64,000 bases of DNA from Absidia repens (lineage: Eukaryota > Mucoromycota > Mucoromycetes > Mucorales > Cunninghamellaceae), in assembly GCA_002105175.1 (NCBI GenBank), contig MCGE01000008.1, positions 496,001-560,000 of the forward strand. The letters are read 5' to 3'. This document shows, piece after piece, positions 26,678-38,468 of the stretch (positions within the stretch are counted from its first letter, which is position 1; every line of letters starts with the position of its first letter). A program made the translations under genes and the position numbers. Below the pieces are notes generated by a model, which was not told where the DNA came from, did not search any database, and saw only the letters and a program-made list of their open reading frames with translations.

Positions 26678-29057
26678 TGATGACGAGCAAAAATATACCA
26701 CTTGGTTTGATGGTTTAGTACTATTGTGTATATTTCTTTCCCTATCCCCATCTCTCCCTTCCGTTTGTTTTATACCACTCACCTTCATTCCATTTTATTA
26801 TATATATATCTATATATATACATCTATCACTATATCAATCTATTTTTATTATTATCCTCTTTTATCAATTATTTTTTCTACATATACTCTTTTTTTTTTT
26901 TTTACTTTATTATGAATTATGTTTGTCGTTCAAGTTTACGCTAGCAACATTTTGCCCCCTCCCGCACCCCCACACTCACTCATTTCATTTAATAAACGAA
27001 TATATGGTACACCCTTTTTAACTTTTTTGCATGTCTTTTTTTTTGTTAGCATTGTTGGCAATTATGTCTCGGGTCGGTATTTTAAAAATCCGGTCCCTCA
27101 CTCTTTCTTCTTTTCTGCGCTTACTATTTTGACACCAATAGAACCGACTTGAACACCTACTATTGAACAACAGAAGAAATATATTGACTATGATTCTTCA
27201 ATTCTGTCAAGTTGCAGCATACTTACATCTCCACCTGTCCTTCAAGACAAATGAACTTGATCTACTTCTGAGATAGATCACTGAATACTACTTTTTTTAG
27301 GACGGCACTGCGATTAGGCTTTGAAACTTTTGCTCATTACGGGGCCTTCCGAATATGACGGTATGAAAAGATAAAAAAAAAAGAGTACAATAATGAACTG
27401 CCCCACTATTACATGAAAAGTACACTGACCGCAAACCATGCTTTTCTTTTCCTTCGTACGAAAAAGACAATGATAGGGCGAATTTTACTATGACTTCAAG
27501 TGTCACCTGGATTGTTTTTGGATAGGATATACATCATGCCCTATTGGATAGAATTGGATGAAACGACAAACTAGCTCTTTCTCCTAGTTTTATCTGCAAG
27601 TGAATGATCGTCGTATGCCACGATTTTGAATGTCTTACTCAAATGATTATATCATGGTGATACCAAATGAAATCAACTTCCCCCCCCTCTCCTCTGCGAT
27701 TCTATCAAAACAACAAATACAATGGGTGCCTATTATCCTCTGTTGCTGTTGCTGTTGTTGTCTAGTTATCTCATATGACCATGTGATGTGTTATTTCCGA
27801 CCTAGTGTAAGCTATTTTAGTAGCAGTAGTAATAGTAATAGTAATAGTAATAGTAATAGCAATAGTATTAGTACTCCAAAACGATGCTTATCCCCGCCCC
27901 TCTCTTTTTGTTAGTAGTTAGTATCCCTCTCCCCTGTTTTACCAGATGTTTTGTTTCAGATATTATTTTTGCATTATTAATAAAACTATTGTTGTTGCTC
28001 CGGCATATAACATTTGACTTCTGACCACAGTGAATATTTATGTATAGTTTTACTATTGATGGGAAAAAAGGAACGGACAGGGCAATCCAGGTGTGACATT
28101 AGCAATGAATTGGGAACACAGTCTATTGAAGGAATGCATCTATCATAGCACAAAAAAGTAAAAAGGGCGATGAACGATAAAAACATCTTTAGCTATTCTG
28201 ATTCTTTAGAAGATGGATGATTGGACGGTAGCAAAATGATGACCTTGTTGAACTTGCTGCATCACACTCTATGACATGCTAGTTGAAAAAAAAAAAAGAA
28301 GAATAGCACATTGTTCAAGGTGCAACAGCCACACTCTTTTCAACGCAGATGATGCAAGGGAAGGAGATATGAGAAGACAAAAAGAAGAAAGTGACATAAA
28401 ACTTGTAATAAAGAAACCATCAAACAACTTTTTTTTATTTCACAAAGAATACACAGAGTTAAATAAAGAAGAAAGAAGGAAGGGGAAGAAGAGTGAGGGG
28501 GTTGGAGGGATATATACTATATAGAATTAGACAATAAGTGGGTGCCTTTTTATATGAATTACCTGTGATCTACAGGTTCTTGACAATTTTCGATTCTGTT
28601 TTTTGAGTGCTCCTTTGATGTCTGCCTATTATTCATTAAAAACAACTTTTAGTCAAATATTATGTACAGATGCGTTTTTTTTTCTTTTTCTTTCTTTACT
28701 TGAAAAAATATTCCATGAAACAGAGTACCGGGGGGGGGTGTTGCGAAAAGGAAGAAATAAATAAATCGCAGGATTGGAGAAGCCATGCTTCCTTCCCCAA
28801 AGAGGCGCATATGCGGAGATTGAAAGGGTATATAAAAAGGGTCCATCAAATCAATTTGAATATTTGTTTGATTTCTTTTCCTCTTTTTTATTGCGTGTGT
28901 GTCTTTATGGAATATGAATATAATACTTGTATATTAAAGAAAGTAAGAACTAATATCAAATTAAAAACAATATTACAGTATACATATGATTCCATACTAA
29001 TGGAAGCATCTGCTCTTTTTGTATTTAGATAAAACTCGACCCCTACCTACTTTTGTC
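26678..29057. other. Long intergenic region
   Basis: This is 2.4 kb without a supported gene. It contains the bHLH 3' UTR (T-rich, AT microsatellites near 26800-26830) and a GTA/ATA-type trinucleotide microsatellite at about 27818-27872. Several short ORFs of lysine- or phenylalanine-rich composition occur. I see no repeat-family copy or RNA gene. Confidence 0.5.
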
Positions 29058-29943
29058 ATGACCCAATTCATCCCGTATGAACCAACCATTGTACAAGGTA
29101 AGGACAAACAGTTTACACAAGTTGTCGTGGAAAGAGAGAAAAAATTATGTAGTGCTTCTTTTTATTCATTTTTTTCTTTTTCTTTCTCAATGACCATGGA
29201 TTTACTTTTACATACGATTAGCACCACTTGTTATTTTTACTATATTTGACTTGACACCATTCTTCTTCTGTATTGGACAGCATTTACAAACGAGAACACT
29301 TATCAATGATTCTCAAAATGATGCATCCAAATTAGTATCAACATCATCATCGTCATCATCATCAAGGAAGGCAGTCAATAACAACAATAAAGATCATGAG
29401 GCTTTGCAACAACTGCACAAATTATACATCTTGACATTGACATCCAGCTATGTTGTAACACAAACGGCCATCTCATATTCCTACTCATCATCAACAACCA
29501 CCATCATCCACTTCTTTCGCTTCAAACGATACTGCAGTATTTGTTGGCTCTTTGGTTGGGGGATTGTGCGGCTATGTTCTTATTGGTAAGGAAAAGAAAA
29601 AATGATGGGGGATGACATAAAAAACGTGCATGTGTGTGTGTGTGTGTGTGTGTCTTGTTCTCGTTCCTCTTTTTATAGGCATGGGCCTATTTTTGATTTT
29701 TGAAAGGCGAAGAAATAGCAAGACAGAACTCCCAATGGCCTCGTCGTCCTCCTTTTACATAGACAACAACAACAACAACAACAACATTTACTGCTCGGTC
29801 ATCACTACAATATTTCGGATGCCCATATTTATACTTATTACCAACATCAATACCAACATGATACTGACTTGGATCGGTATTTTCCCGATGAAAATGGTCT
29901 AGAGGCTGTTTCTGAACGGCATGTTCCTCATTTGATGGACTAG
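29058..29943 (+). pseudogene. Single-pass membrane protein gene with interrupted reading frame
   Basis: Protein-like pieces appear in three frames. A possible exon 1 (MTQFIPYEPTIVQ) is followed by a GTAAGG donor. A Ser/Asn-rich piece starts at 29281 after a ggacag acceptor. A membrane segment (AVFVGSLVGGLCGYVLIGMG) is interrupted by a clean intron (29587 to about 29679) and followed by FERRRN. A hydrophilic tail ends ENGLEAVSERHVPHLMD at 29943. The Ser-rich piece and the membrane segment are in different frames, with a stop at 29456 between them. The membrane segment and the tail also differ, switching near the AAC repeat at 29761-29785. The layout resembles the membrane protein at 9662. It may be a decayed gene, or a real gene with sequence errors. 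Confidence 0.45.
29631..29653 (+). repeat. GT dinucleotide microsatellite in intron
   Basis: A TG/GT run within the intron that splits the membrane segment of the 29 kb gene. Other CA/GT runs are at 16786-16804 and 60559-60583. Confidence 0.85.
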
Positions 29944-30801
29944 TTTATTATTCCTCTCTCCCTTGTTTATGTATATATATATATATATTTATATCGTAGT
30001 TATTATTTTTTATTTATCTTTATGTGGAATCACAATCCAAACAATAAAGAAAAAGTATTATCTATTCAGTAGCATGGTTTTTTTTAATTGTTCCCCTTTT
30101 GTTTTGTGGTCTTGGTATTTTTCTTTTTCTTTTTAATTCTCGATCCAATCGTCTTTGTGCCTCAGTTTTCTTCGACTTTTTTCTTCTTTTTTTTTTATGC
30201 CTTTCGCTATTTTCTTCCCGTCATCATCATCATCATCTTCATCTATAACACACAAAAAGATCAGCCAATTTTTAAATAGCGCTCCCTGTAATAATAGTAT
30301 GGTCAATCTCTTCTTACCATAACGTTTGGCTGGTGGGTTGCTGCTGCCTCTAAAATCCCATCACATTTCATCTGATGCTATTTAAAAAAAGATCAGTCGT
30401 TTATTTGGCCTGAAATTAAAAAAAAAAACGACCTACTTTTGGAAGTCCCTGGTTCATGTTCATGCGAAACGAAATCAACATTTGATCCAAGAAAAACTGA
30501 AAAAACTACCTTTGACAGTCGGAGTTTCTGAATCCTGCAAAATTGGGTCATCAATTATTATTTGGTAAATGAAAATATACGTCGATAAAGTGGATGACTA
30601 CGCGGTTAAACCAAACTCTGTTTTTAAAGTTCACGCACGTAGCAAATGTTGCACTTGGGCTACGGAAACATGATTCAATGTGAAAACTAAATAAAGTTTG
30701 AAACACCGACCCACATGCTTCTGGAAATCTTTATATTTAAGCAGGCAATTTTTTCCCTTTTAGTGGTTTTTTATTCTTTCTTCAATATTAGTTTTACACC
30801 T
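29944..30801. other. Intergenic: 3' flank of membrane protein and GRDP promoter
   Basis: There is an AT microsatellite at about 29973-29990 and a T-rich low-complexity stretch (30075-30240). No gene is supported. The in-frame Met at 30715 before the GRDP gene gives a hydrophobic AT-rich lead that I treat as untranslated. Confidence 0.5.
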
Positions 30802-33726
30802 ATGACTATCAAGGACTATCAATCACCTCCTCCAGGCTACTTGTCAGCTACAAGCACACCAAAGTTTTTCAACGCCCCTCCTCGTACTGATCCCACTAAA
30901 GTACCCACTTTGAACAAGGTAGTGACGGTCAACAATTGTTACTACTATCTTTCGCTCATTGAACGATTCTGGCGTCTCATGGATACAATGTCTATCAAAC
31001 AGCAACGTCTTTACTTGGCACGGGCTGAATTCCGGTATGAACTGTGGATACATGCATGCAGCAAAAAAGCGCTCCCCATGCCACCACCCCTGGGTAGGTG
31101 GACCCCCCCCCAGCGTTTGAGTTACTTTGGACGGGAATACTCATTCTCTATATTTCTTTTTCTTTCTTTCTTAGACGTCGCGTATATTTGGCATGCTCAT
31201 CTATTATCCCCATTCCGATTCTTTGAAGATATGACTCTGCGCAATCCCTCCGCTACAAGGTTTTTTAGGACACCAATACCGTTACCAGCAATCGTAAGCA
31301 ACTCTACACCAACTACACTACTGCTGCTGCTACAATGAATAAATGTATCGTGCTTATACTTTTTTTTTCATAATTAGCATGGTGAAAAGCGTGGCCCTTG
31401 CAAGGAAACGATGGAACAATGGAATACGGAATTTGGCAAGACTGGGGAACCGTATGTGCTAAATGTTGATAATATGACTGATGGAGAATTTCATCGCCCT
31501 TGTTTGAAATGCAACAGCGAAATCAGACTGCCCTGGTAAGTGAATAATAACAACGATAATAAAACCTTTTATACAGCAGACATGAAAAACTCAAAGCAAT
31601 TTTGTTGTACCCCTATTGTAGGGAAGTGTATGTCGGCTATCGTTATGGTGAAAACACGACCCCATTTGATCATCCTTGCGGAGTCAACGGGCAAATCAAT
31701 TTTTTGGATGTGGCAAGAATCAAACTGGAATATGATCTGACTGTCAAAGGAAATTATGGGCCAACAGTTGCGTGAGTATCTCCATACCCTATACCTCGAT
31801 CTATTTACACATGTTATATTAATATACTGATTTTTGTCCTTTTTATGCAGTGGCACTTTACTTGGAGCAAAAGGGCAACCCAGGAAAAAGCCAAATCAAA
31901 TGATTCCCTTCATCAATCCTATCGCCACCATTGAACCTCAACAAGAAATGGATTATGCCTATGAACTGCAAATTGAAGAAAAGCTAAAAACTCTGGGACA
32001 AAAATATGAATATGATGCCAATGGTAACTACACAAAATTAAGGAAACTTTTTTTTCTTATCTCACGTTCTTTATTTGTATTACTATAATGTGACATTTCA
32101 ATAGAATTACTATATGCTATTCGTACCTCCTATCAAGGCAACCCGTCTCCCTTCTCACTTGATTTGATTCATGCTGTGGCTCGCCAACGGAAATTCTATG
32201 ATAGTGCATTGTCTATGGACTGGTCCTCTCCTGATGGATTCACATCCGCCATTCGACGGTACCATGACTTTTTGATGCTGATGAAGAAAAACCCCACAAT
32301 GGTGGCCGTCCCTACTATTGAAATCGATTGCGCCTGGCACACTCATATGCTCTTCGCTCAATCCTACCATGCGTTTACTCTCAGATATCTGAAACGCGTG
32401 ATCAATCATGATGATACGATTCCCGAACAAAGTCTCAAAAAATTTGCAAGTGATACCAACAAGGCATGGCTTAAGAGCCCTGTCTGTTATATGATTTCAG
32501 TAAGTTTACTAACCCAACCTAACCCAACCATTCCTTATTAATTGACTTTTATTTTTGTTGGTACAACTGTAGAAAGTGAGAAGAAGCCTTACCACAGAAG
32601 ATACCTATGAAGCGACTTTGACAATCAACAAAGTTGGTTTTGGTTTGGAGTACTACCCTGGCAAGATTGAATTCTCGGGGGAGATACGTAGAAGACCTGC
32701 TGTCGCGATGAATGATCTGTAAGTTCGGAAAATGCAACATGGATTCTTATATCGATTCGTCCCGTCTTATACCCCGGTTTTCTTTTTTCTTTTCGTTTTG
32801 ACGAATAGACTATCGCAGTCGAATAACCCCACCAACAAGGCCATCAATATTAGCACACACTGTCATGGTAAGCTATATCTTTTCTTGTATATTTAAACAA
32901 AGCTAAATCATCTTGCTAATTTGTTACTGTTTCGGTTTCTTAGATGTGAACAAATCCTTCTATCGCGATGATAGTGATATTGTAAGTCAACTACACCCCA
33001 TACTTTTTTTATATATCTATATCTATATGTAAAAAAAGAACGGTAGTCAGTGGTCTATCTTTTCGATACTTACGCTACCTTTTTTATTACAATTTTATAA
33101 TTACCTGCACCATAGAATCAATTGCGCGACATGCAAGATTATATAGCTGAAAACATGAAAAAGACTTCCTATGGCTATATCGGGTAAGCCATTGACGGCG
33201 ACTCAATCAATGCAAATATACGACATTGAAAGGTTTCTAACTCTGCCTTATTTTTCATGATTATTTCGGGGTCTATAGGACGGTGAGCTGCGGCACTGGA
33301 GGAAAAGGTGCTATTTATTCAAGCGACGATCGAAACTTTTCTGGAAAGGAAATCACAAGCAGAAGCAAAAACAAATGGTACCAACTAGGAAGCAACAATC
33401 CCAGCAAAATTCAAAATCAATATCGCGATTTGGATGGATCTAAGTCTATCAGTGACCGATTCCGTGATGTGGAAGCTCCTCCTTATTCATTGCAACGACG
33501 ACGAAGTCGCGATGATATTGATCAACACTACTATGGAACAACTGCCGCTGCCACCATGTTTATCGCTTATCCTCCCATCATGTTCCTTGGCTATGGAGGA
33601 GGTGTTGGTGGTGGATGTGGGTCAGGTGCTGGCGCATCTTGCGGGTCAAGTTGCGGGGCGGGAGGTTGTGGCTCATCGTGTGGAGGAGGAGGAGGAGGGG
33701 GTTGCGGCGGAGGAGGAGGGTGTTAG
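30802..33726 (+). CDS. GRDP-like protein (DUF1399) with Gly/Cys-rich C-terminus
   Basis: A member of the glycine-rich domain protein family (DUF1399), found in plants and fungi, of unclear biochemical role. The protein is spread over about nine exons. Two copies of the hallmark W-H-x-H motif are visible: DVAYIWHAHLLSPFRFFEDM (from about 31178) and IEIDCAWHTHMLFAQSYHAF (from about 32320). CLKCNSEIRLPW is a possible metal-binding pair. A C-terminal region has GTVSCGTGGKGAIYSSDD and NKWYQLGSN. The protein ends in an approximately 45-residue tail of glycine interspersed with regularly placed cysteines and serines (33595-33723). The start is ATG 30802. The exon 1 to 2 splice restores PLDVAYIWH. 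Confidence 0.85.
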
Positions 33727-34028
33727 ATTGAAATACATATATGCATTTTATATTATGAATTATTATGATATATACCCATTCCCCCCTTTTTTTTTGATCT
33801 CGAATAAACGCTCTGTCGCTCCTCTGGAGCTTTTGGAATTCTTACGATTTATTGGGTGTCAGAGTTTTTTTTTTATTGAAGTGTGTGTTTTGATGGGAAG
33901 TGATTAGAGCCTCCGCCATTTTGCGCTATGGTGGGCAGCCCTTGGGTCCCGACCGTCATGCTCAGTGCTGGCCAATTGTAACTTTTTTGTGTGTGTTGAA
34001 AAGGGAATATGGGAAAATCAATTCAGGC

Positions 34029-34850
34029 TCCGTACACATGATTTTTTTTTTTTTTTTGGCTCCAATTTTTTTTTTTTTTTTTCACCATTCAAATTTTTTG
34101 AGGCCATGTTGGACTTAGATTAGTGTCAGGACTAGCTTAGAAGGGTTTTCAGAAAAGGGATGGCACGATGCATGCGGAAACCCTTTCATTTTGGATTCAG
34201 AATTTAGAAACACCATTAGTTGACTTTTTAAGTCATCATTAGCTTCGTTTAATGTTAGCTTGTCATTGTTTGCATATAAATCTGAATAAAGTATGTCTTT
34301 TTTTACATAATTTAATGAAAAATGACCCGTTAATTTTTCTCATGTCTTGTGCAATAGATCGCTGTTTTGCAACCATCCCTTCTTCTGATTGGTGTTGACC
34401 GATGTTGTGCTTCAATAGCAGATGTACCTTCAGTCTTTCTCTTGCCTTTGTATTGTATATTAGCTTCCTTTTTACCGTCGTCCCTTTAGATTAGTGTTGA
34501 CCATTCTCCAGATCTTACATAGTCTCCCTCATACTCCTTTAATAAATCTTCCCATTAAATCCGCTTGTTACCATGAACGATTAGTGTATAATATATACCA
34601 ATATGCTTCAACAATAAATGCTTTTTTATTGGTCGTCCTCTCGGATAGTATGAGATGTCTCTGTAGTAACTATTTTGTGAGAGTTGTATCAAATACCTAC
34701 GTTCTAGTTCAATTTATTATAGCTTCCATCTCCCGTGAGCGCTGGCGACTGGTTGGCAGTCTTGAGTCACTTGTATCAAAGATGGTCTTATGTCTACCCA
34801 GCCAGCCATATAAATAAAGTTAGGTCGTGAAGTGCGTGTAGCCACCAATA
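34029..34850 (+). repeat. Interspersed repeat, copy 4 (full length)
   Basis: It begins near CTCCGTACACATGATTTT, a diverged left end, then T tracts. It shows CTTAGATTAGTGTCAGGACTAG and AAGGGTTTTC paired with GGAAACCCTT (34141-34184). CATTTTGGATTCAG, GAATAAAGTATGTC (34290-34303), CTTTAGATTAGTGTTGACC and a late AACAATAAATGC module follow. The right end, CCATATAAATAAAGTT (about 34807-34822), matches the corresponding end of the 48 kb copy, so the element is about 0.8 kb. Confidence 0.75.
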
Positions 34851-35435
34851 TAGAGCATTTTCTCCAGCATTATGACTTCTCTCTCCCCCCCACCTCCTCG
34901 TCGAGAGCCCCCAAAAGTGATGTGGAGACCTAGATTACCAATATGAAATGGTTCTATTACCACTGTACCATAAATTTAAAAAATCCTACGCTATGCCGTA
35001 AATGTAGCGTCCTATATAAATTATTATGGTTTTCAAATAGACTGGAATTACTGCATATACTCGGCTCATATTTCCATTTCGTACTGTATTGTGGTTTTGA
35101 TGATAGATAAGTCAGTTGGGGTCCGAGGGTACTGACCACCAAATTGTCAAATGATGGAAGTGGCAATACCCATCCTTTTTCTATATATATTTGCTAGAAA
35201 CACATTTCTGTCTTTTTCTACGCATACATACAGTGTATAATATATTAGGCGGAACACTGACATGATGGTTGGACAAGACTTCCAAATACCCAGTCCTTTT
35301 TTTAGGCGTGCACAGGCACACACACACATTTTTTTATAGGCACATAAGTATATCCATTTAACAAGACAAATTAAATATTGTTGAGAGGCTAATGGTAAAA
35401 ATACTTGATATATCTTCTTCAGATGTAGATTTAAA

Positions 35436-35440
<5 letters not shown>

Positions 35441-35473
<33 letters not shown>
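35441..35473. repeat. AT dinucleotide microsatellite
   Basis: An uninterrupted AT run in intergenic DNA. Similar AT runs lie at 45629-45658 (UTP11 intron), 49975-49994 (UVSSA intron) and 56883-56908. Confidence 0.9.
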
Positions 35474-35474
<1 letters not shown>

Positions 35475-36041
35475 CGGTAGGCCTTAGTTTCGGTCCCGGT
35501 CAACGTGGCCAACTTACAGTAGAATATAGATAGTAGTGATAGATTTATTAGCATTTTTAATACCCTTCTGAAAGAAAAGAAATACTACGCACAATGCATT
35601 GACTTTCGGTACAATGATTTTGAATGAATATGATAGGGCAGTAAAATACATAGAGCATGTAAAGTGTTTGCTTTTGTTACTGCGTAATATAACCAGGTTT
35701 GTAGTGGATTATGTATTTACTCTAAGAGTATATATAGCTGGTTGATATAGATCCCATTATTTTACACTGTAGTATACGGACAATTTATATAAACTCTATC
35801 ATTTCAGCTTTTATAAAATTTATTATGTGTTATTTCATCATCTTCTTTTGATTTATAATGCCTTCCCGATGTCACCATCGGAGGATCGGCCAATCAGAGC
35901 ATTTGGTTTGTAATCGCGACCTTTTCATATCCCCCATCTTTTTTTTTTCTTTTTTTTTTTTTTTGGCTTTTTCACCTTGCTTCATTCATTTATAATACAA
36001 TATTGTCTTCACTTTTAATTGTACTCTAGCCTATTGTCTTG

Positions 36042-36920
36042 ATGTCTTCACTTCGCTCCCTTGCTAGAATTCAAAAACCTGTTTTTGCTTCAGGCTTCAG
36101 CTCTGCCCGGGCTGGCTTATTCCAACGAAGTAAGTGACCCCGACTTTTTTATTTTTATATATAGCTGTGGGGAATTCTCAAAGTAACCATCACGTTTATC
36201 TCTACTTTTGGTATTGTAACTAGGTTTTCATCAAGCCACAACAACATGGCAATCGTCATGTGCCATTGGGGCCAATGTGAACGACCAGCAACAAACCAAC
36301 ACATCCACCAATCCACCAATGTCGTTTCCATGTATTGACAAACTGGCTTCTCGGACTCAAAAGTTGGACAGCGGACCTGAACCAAGCTACGATAACATTG
36401 TCACTGGGTATGAGCTCTTTGAACACAAGCAACCCTTTTTGCTCGATCATGGCGGGATCCTGCCTCATGTTACTGTGGCCTATGAAACGTGGGGTCAACT
36501 CAATGCTGCCAAGGATAACTGTATTTTGATTCACACGGGTCTGTCTGCTTCTTCACACGCCAAATCGCAGCCCAAGAATGAAAAACCCGGGTGGTGGGAA
36601 GACTTTATTGGCCCTGGCTGTCCCATTGATACCAACAAGTTCTTTGTCGTTTGCACCAATGTGATCGGTGGTTGTTATGGCTCGACTGGTCCAAGTGCTA
36701 TCGATCCCGCCGACAATGAACGCTATGCTACTCGCTTCCCTATCCTGACGATCTTTGATATGGTGCGTGCTCAGTTTTTGTTATTGGATCATCTTGGTAT
36801 TGAAAAGCTCCATGCTAGTATTGGTAGCAGTATGGGCGGTATGCAAGTAAGTCTTTTTTGGTTGGTCCGTGGAGGAAATGGAATATGACAGATTCTTAAA
36901 TTCTTACCTACCTACCCCCG

Positions 36921-36955
<35 letters not shown>

Positions 36956-38071
36956 TCAGTCTATTGCTGCTGCTTCCTTATATCCTGATCGTGTCAATCG
37001 TCTTGTCAGTATCTCGGCTTGTGCTCGATCTCACCCATATTCCATTGCCTTACGGCATACTCAACGACAAGGTAATTTCACATGCGCGAAGAATGCAGTG
37101 ATGATGGGTATGATCTGACTGACTTTCGTTTTGCCAAATAGTACTTATGGCGGATCCCAATTGGAACAAAGGTTTCTATTACAAAGGTATTCCTCCACAT
37201 ATCGGTATGAAGGTAAGAAGTGGCAAAAAAAAAAAGTCAAATATATACTTCATTGTGTTCTTATATCTAACAAGTTGACTTTTTAATGTGATTTTAGCTT
37301 GCTCGTGAAATTGCTACTATCAGGTAAGGCTAGTTATCCACCACATTAACCAAACCATGTATATATACTAACTATGTAATGATTTATTCGCAGTTATCGG
37401 TCTGGACCTGAATGGGAACTACGATTCGGAAGAAAACGTGCGCAAGAAGATCAATCTCCAGCCCTGTGCCCAGATTTCTTGATCGAGACCTACTTGGACC
37501 ATCAAGGTGAACGATTTTGTCTGCAATACGATGCCAACTCATTGCTGTATATCTCCAAGGCAATGGATATGTTCGATATGTCCGCCTCGTCGGTCCAACG
37601 ATTGGAACAACAACGACAAAAGAATCAAATCAAGGTGGATGATATATTGGCAAAGCAAGATGAAAAACAGTAGAACTTCGGTCGGTGATTGGCCAATCGT
37701 CCGCCCTGGAACAAAAGCAACTGAATGATGATGATGATGTTACTAGAAGAGAACAAGAACAACAACAGAAGGATGCCAACAAAAAGGACGACAGACCTTC
37801 TTTGACGACACTCTCTGCCACAGACCCTGCAACGCAAGATTTAATCGAAGGTATGAAGAAAATCAAAATGCCAACATTGGTACTGGGCATTCAAACCGAT
37901 CTGCTCTTCCCGGTGTGGCAACAAAAGGAAATCGCCGAGTGTCTTCGTGCCTCTGGGAACAAAAAAGTCACTTACTATGAATTGGATGCCATGTTCGGTC
38001 ATGATACCTTTTTGATCGATCGGGTGAGTGTTGGTGGCGCGATCAAGGGTCATTTGGAATCAAAAATTTAG
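36042..38071 (+). CDS. Serine O-acyltransferase, MetX/Cys2-CysA family, with an apparent frame break
   Basis: An alpha/beta-hydrolase-fold acyltransferase. The wording ([64 protein letters not shown]) matches the fungal mitochondrial serine O-acetyl/succinyltransferases (A. nidulans cysA, S. pombe cys2) better than homoserine acetyltransferase. It would make O-acylserine for cysteine synthesis. The nucleophile is Ser in GSSMGGMQ. The Asp is in [10 protein letters not shown] and the His in GHDTFL. Exon 1 (36042-36129) encodes a basic, Ser-rich mitochondrial presequence. Around 37660-37680 the frame shifts inside a variable linker: a TAG at 37671 ends one frame and the rest continues in another. 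One missing base in the A run at 37663-37667 would explain it. An 83-nt weak intron (37635-37717) is the alternative. Confidence 0.9.
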
Positions 38072-38374
38072 TATTGTAGTTTAGTTTAGTTTAGTTTAGT
38101 TTAGTTTAGATGTTGTATTAGTTGTATGTTTACTATAGTTTAGTATGATTTTTAGTTATTGTATTTAGTCGTTTAGATTCGTAGTTGTTATGTAGTCAGT
38201 TTATGTATTTTTTTTATCTTGCTCTGAAATAAAGAAGAAACTCTGGAGGAATTTTTTCCCCTGAATGTCAGTTGCAACACCGACTATTTTTTTTGAATGG
38301 GGAAACTGAATTGATTTTGACTGGGTGAGGACAAGCCACACAGCATTGGCGGCGTATCAAATCAGCCTGAACAG

Positions 38375-38414
<40 letters not shown>

Positions 38415-38468
38415 TTCCCTTTTTTTCACTCTTTCTTTCTTATCTTGGAACCACCTTGAATATATATA
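38072..38468. other. Intergenic: serine acyltransferase 3' UTR and SRP40 promoter
   Basis: A pentanucleotide run of TTTAG units (about 38080-38107) starts about 10 bases after the stop codon. AATAAA lies near 38228. A 36-nt A tract at 38375-38410 sits about 60 bp upstream of the SRP40 ATG and is likely a nucleosome-excluding promoter element. Confidence 0.6.
38080..38107 (+). repeat. TTTAG pentanucleotide run in the 3' UTR of serine acyltransferase
   Basis: Consecutive TTTAG units start about 10 bases after the stop codon at 38071, with further loose TTTAG copies to about 38175. It is probably a simple repeat within the 3' UTR. Confidence 0.85.

Larger units (their letters stand above)
33727..36041. 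other. Intergenic with one repeat copy and serine acyltransferase promoter
   Basis: It contains the 3' flank of the GRDP gene, a repeat copy at 34029-34850, and an AT dinucleotide run at 35441-35473. A CCAAT-type element (GGCCAATCAG, about 35890-35899) lies about 150 bp before the next start. ORFs in the region are short and low-complexity. Confidence 0.55.

Noticed and set aside
26919..28524. Several 60-95 residue ORFs in the region after the bHLH gene
   Set aside because: Low-complexity or microsatellite-derived (for example the Ser/Asn run at 27818-27872); none shows family features.
35147..35554. 135-residue minus-strand ORF
   Set aside because: It contains an Ile/Tyr run made by the AT microsatellite at 35441-35473 and no domain.
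36042..38071. Calling the acyltransferase a homoserine O-acetyltransferase (MET2)
   Set aside because: The presequence, the FPCIDK entry and the [24 protein letters not shown] wording fit the Cys2/CysA serine acyltransferase branch better, though substrate choice is not provable from sequence alone.
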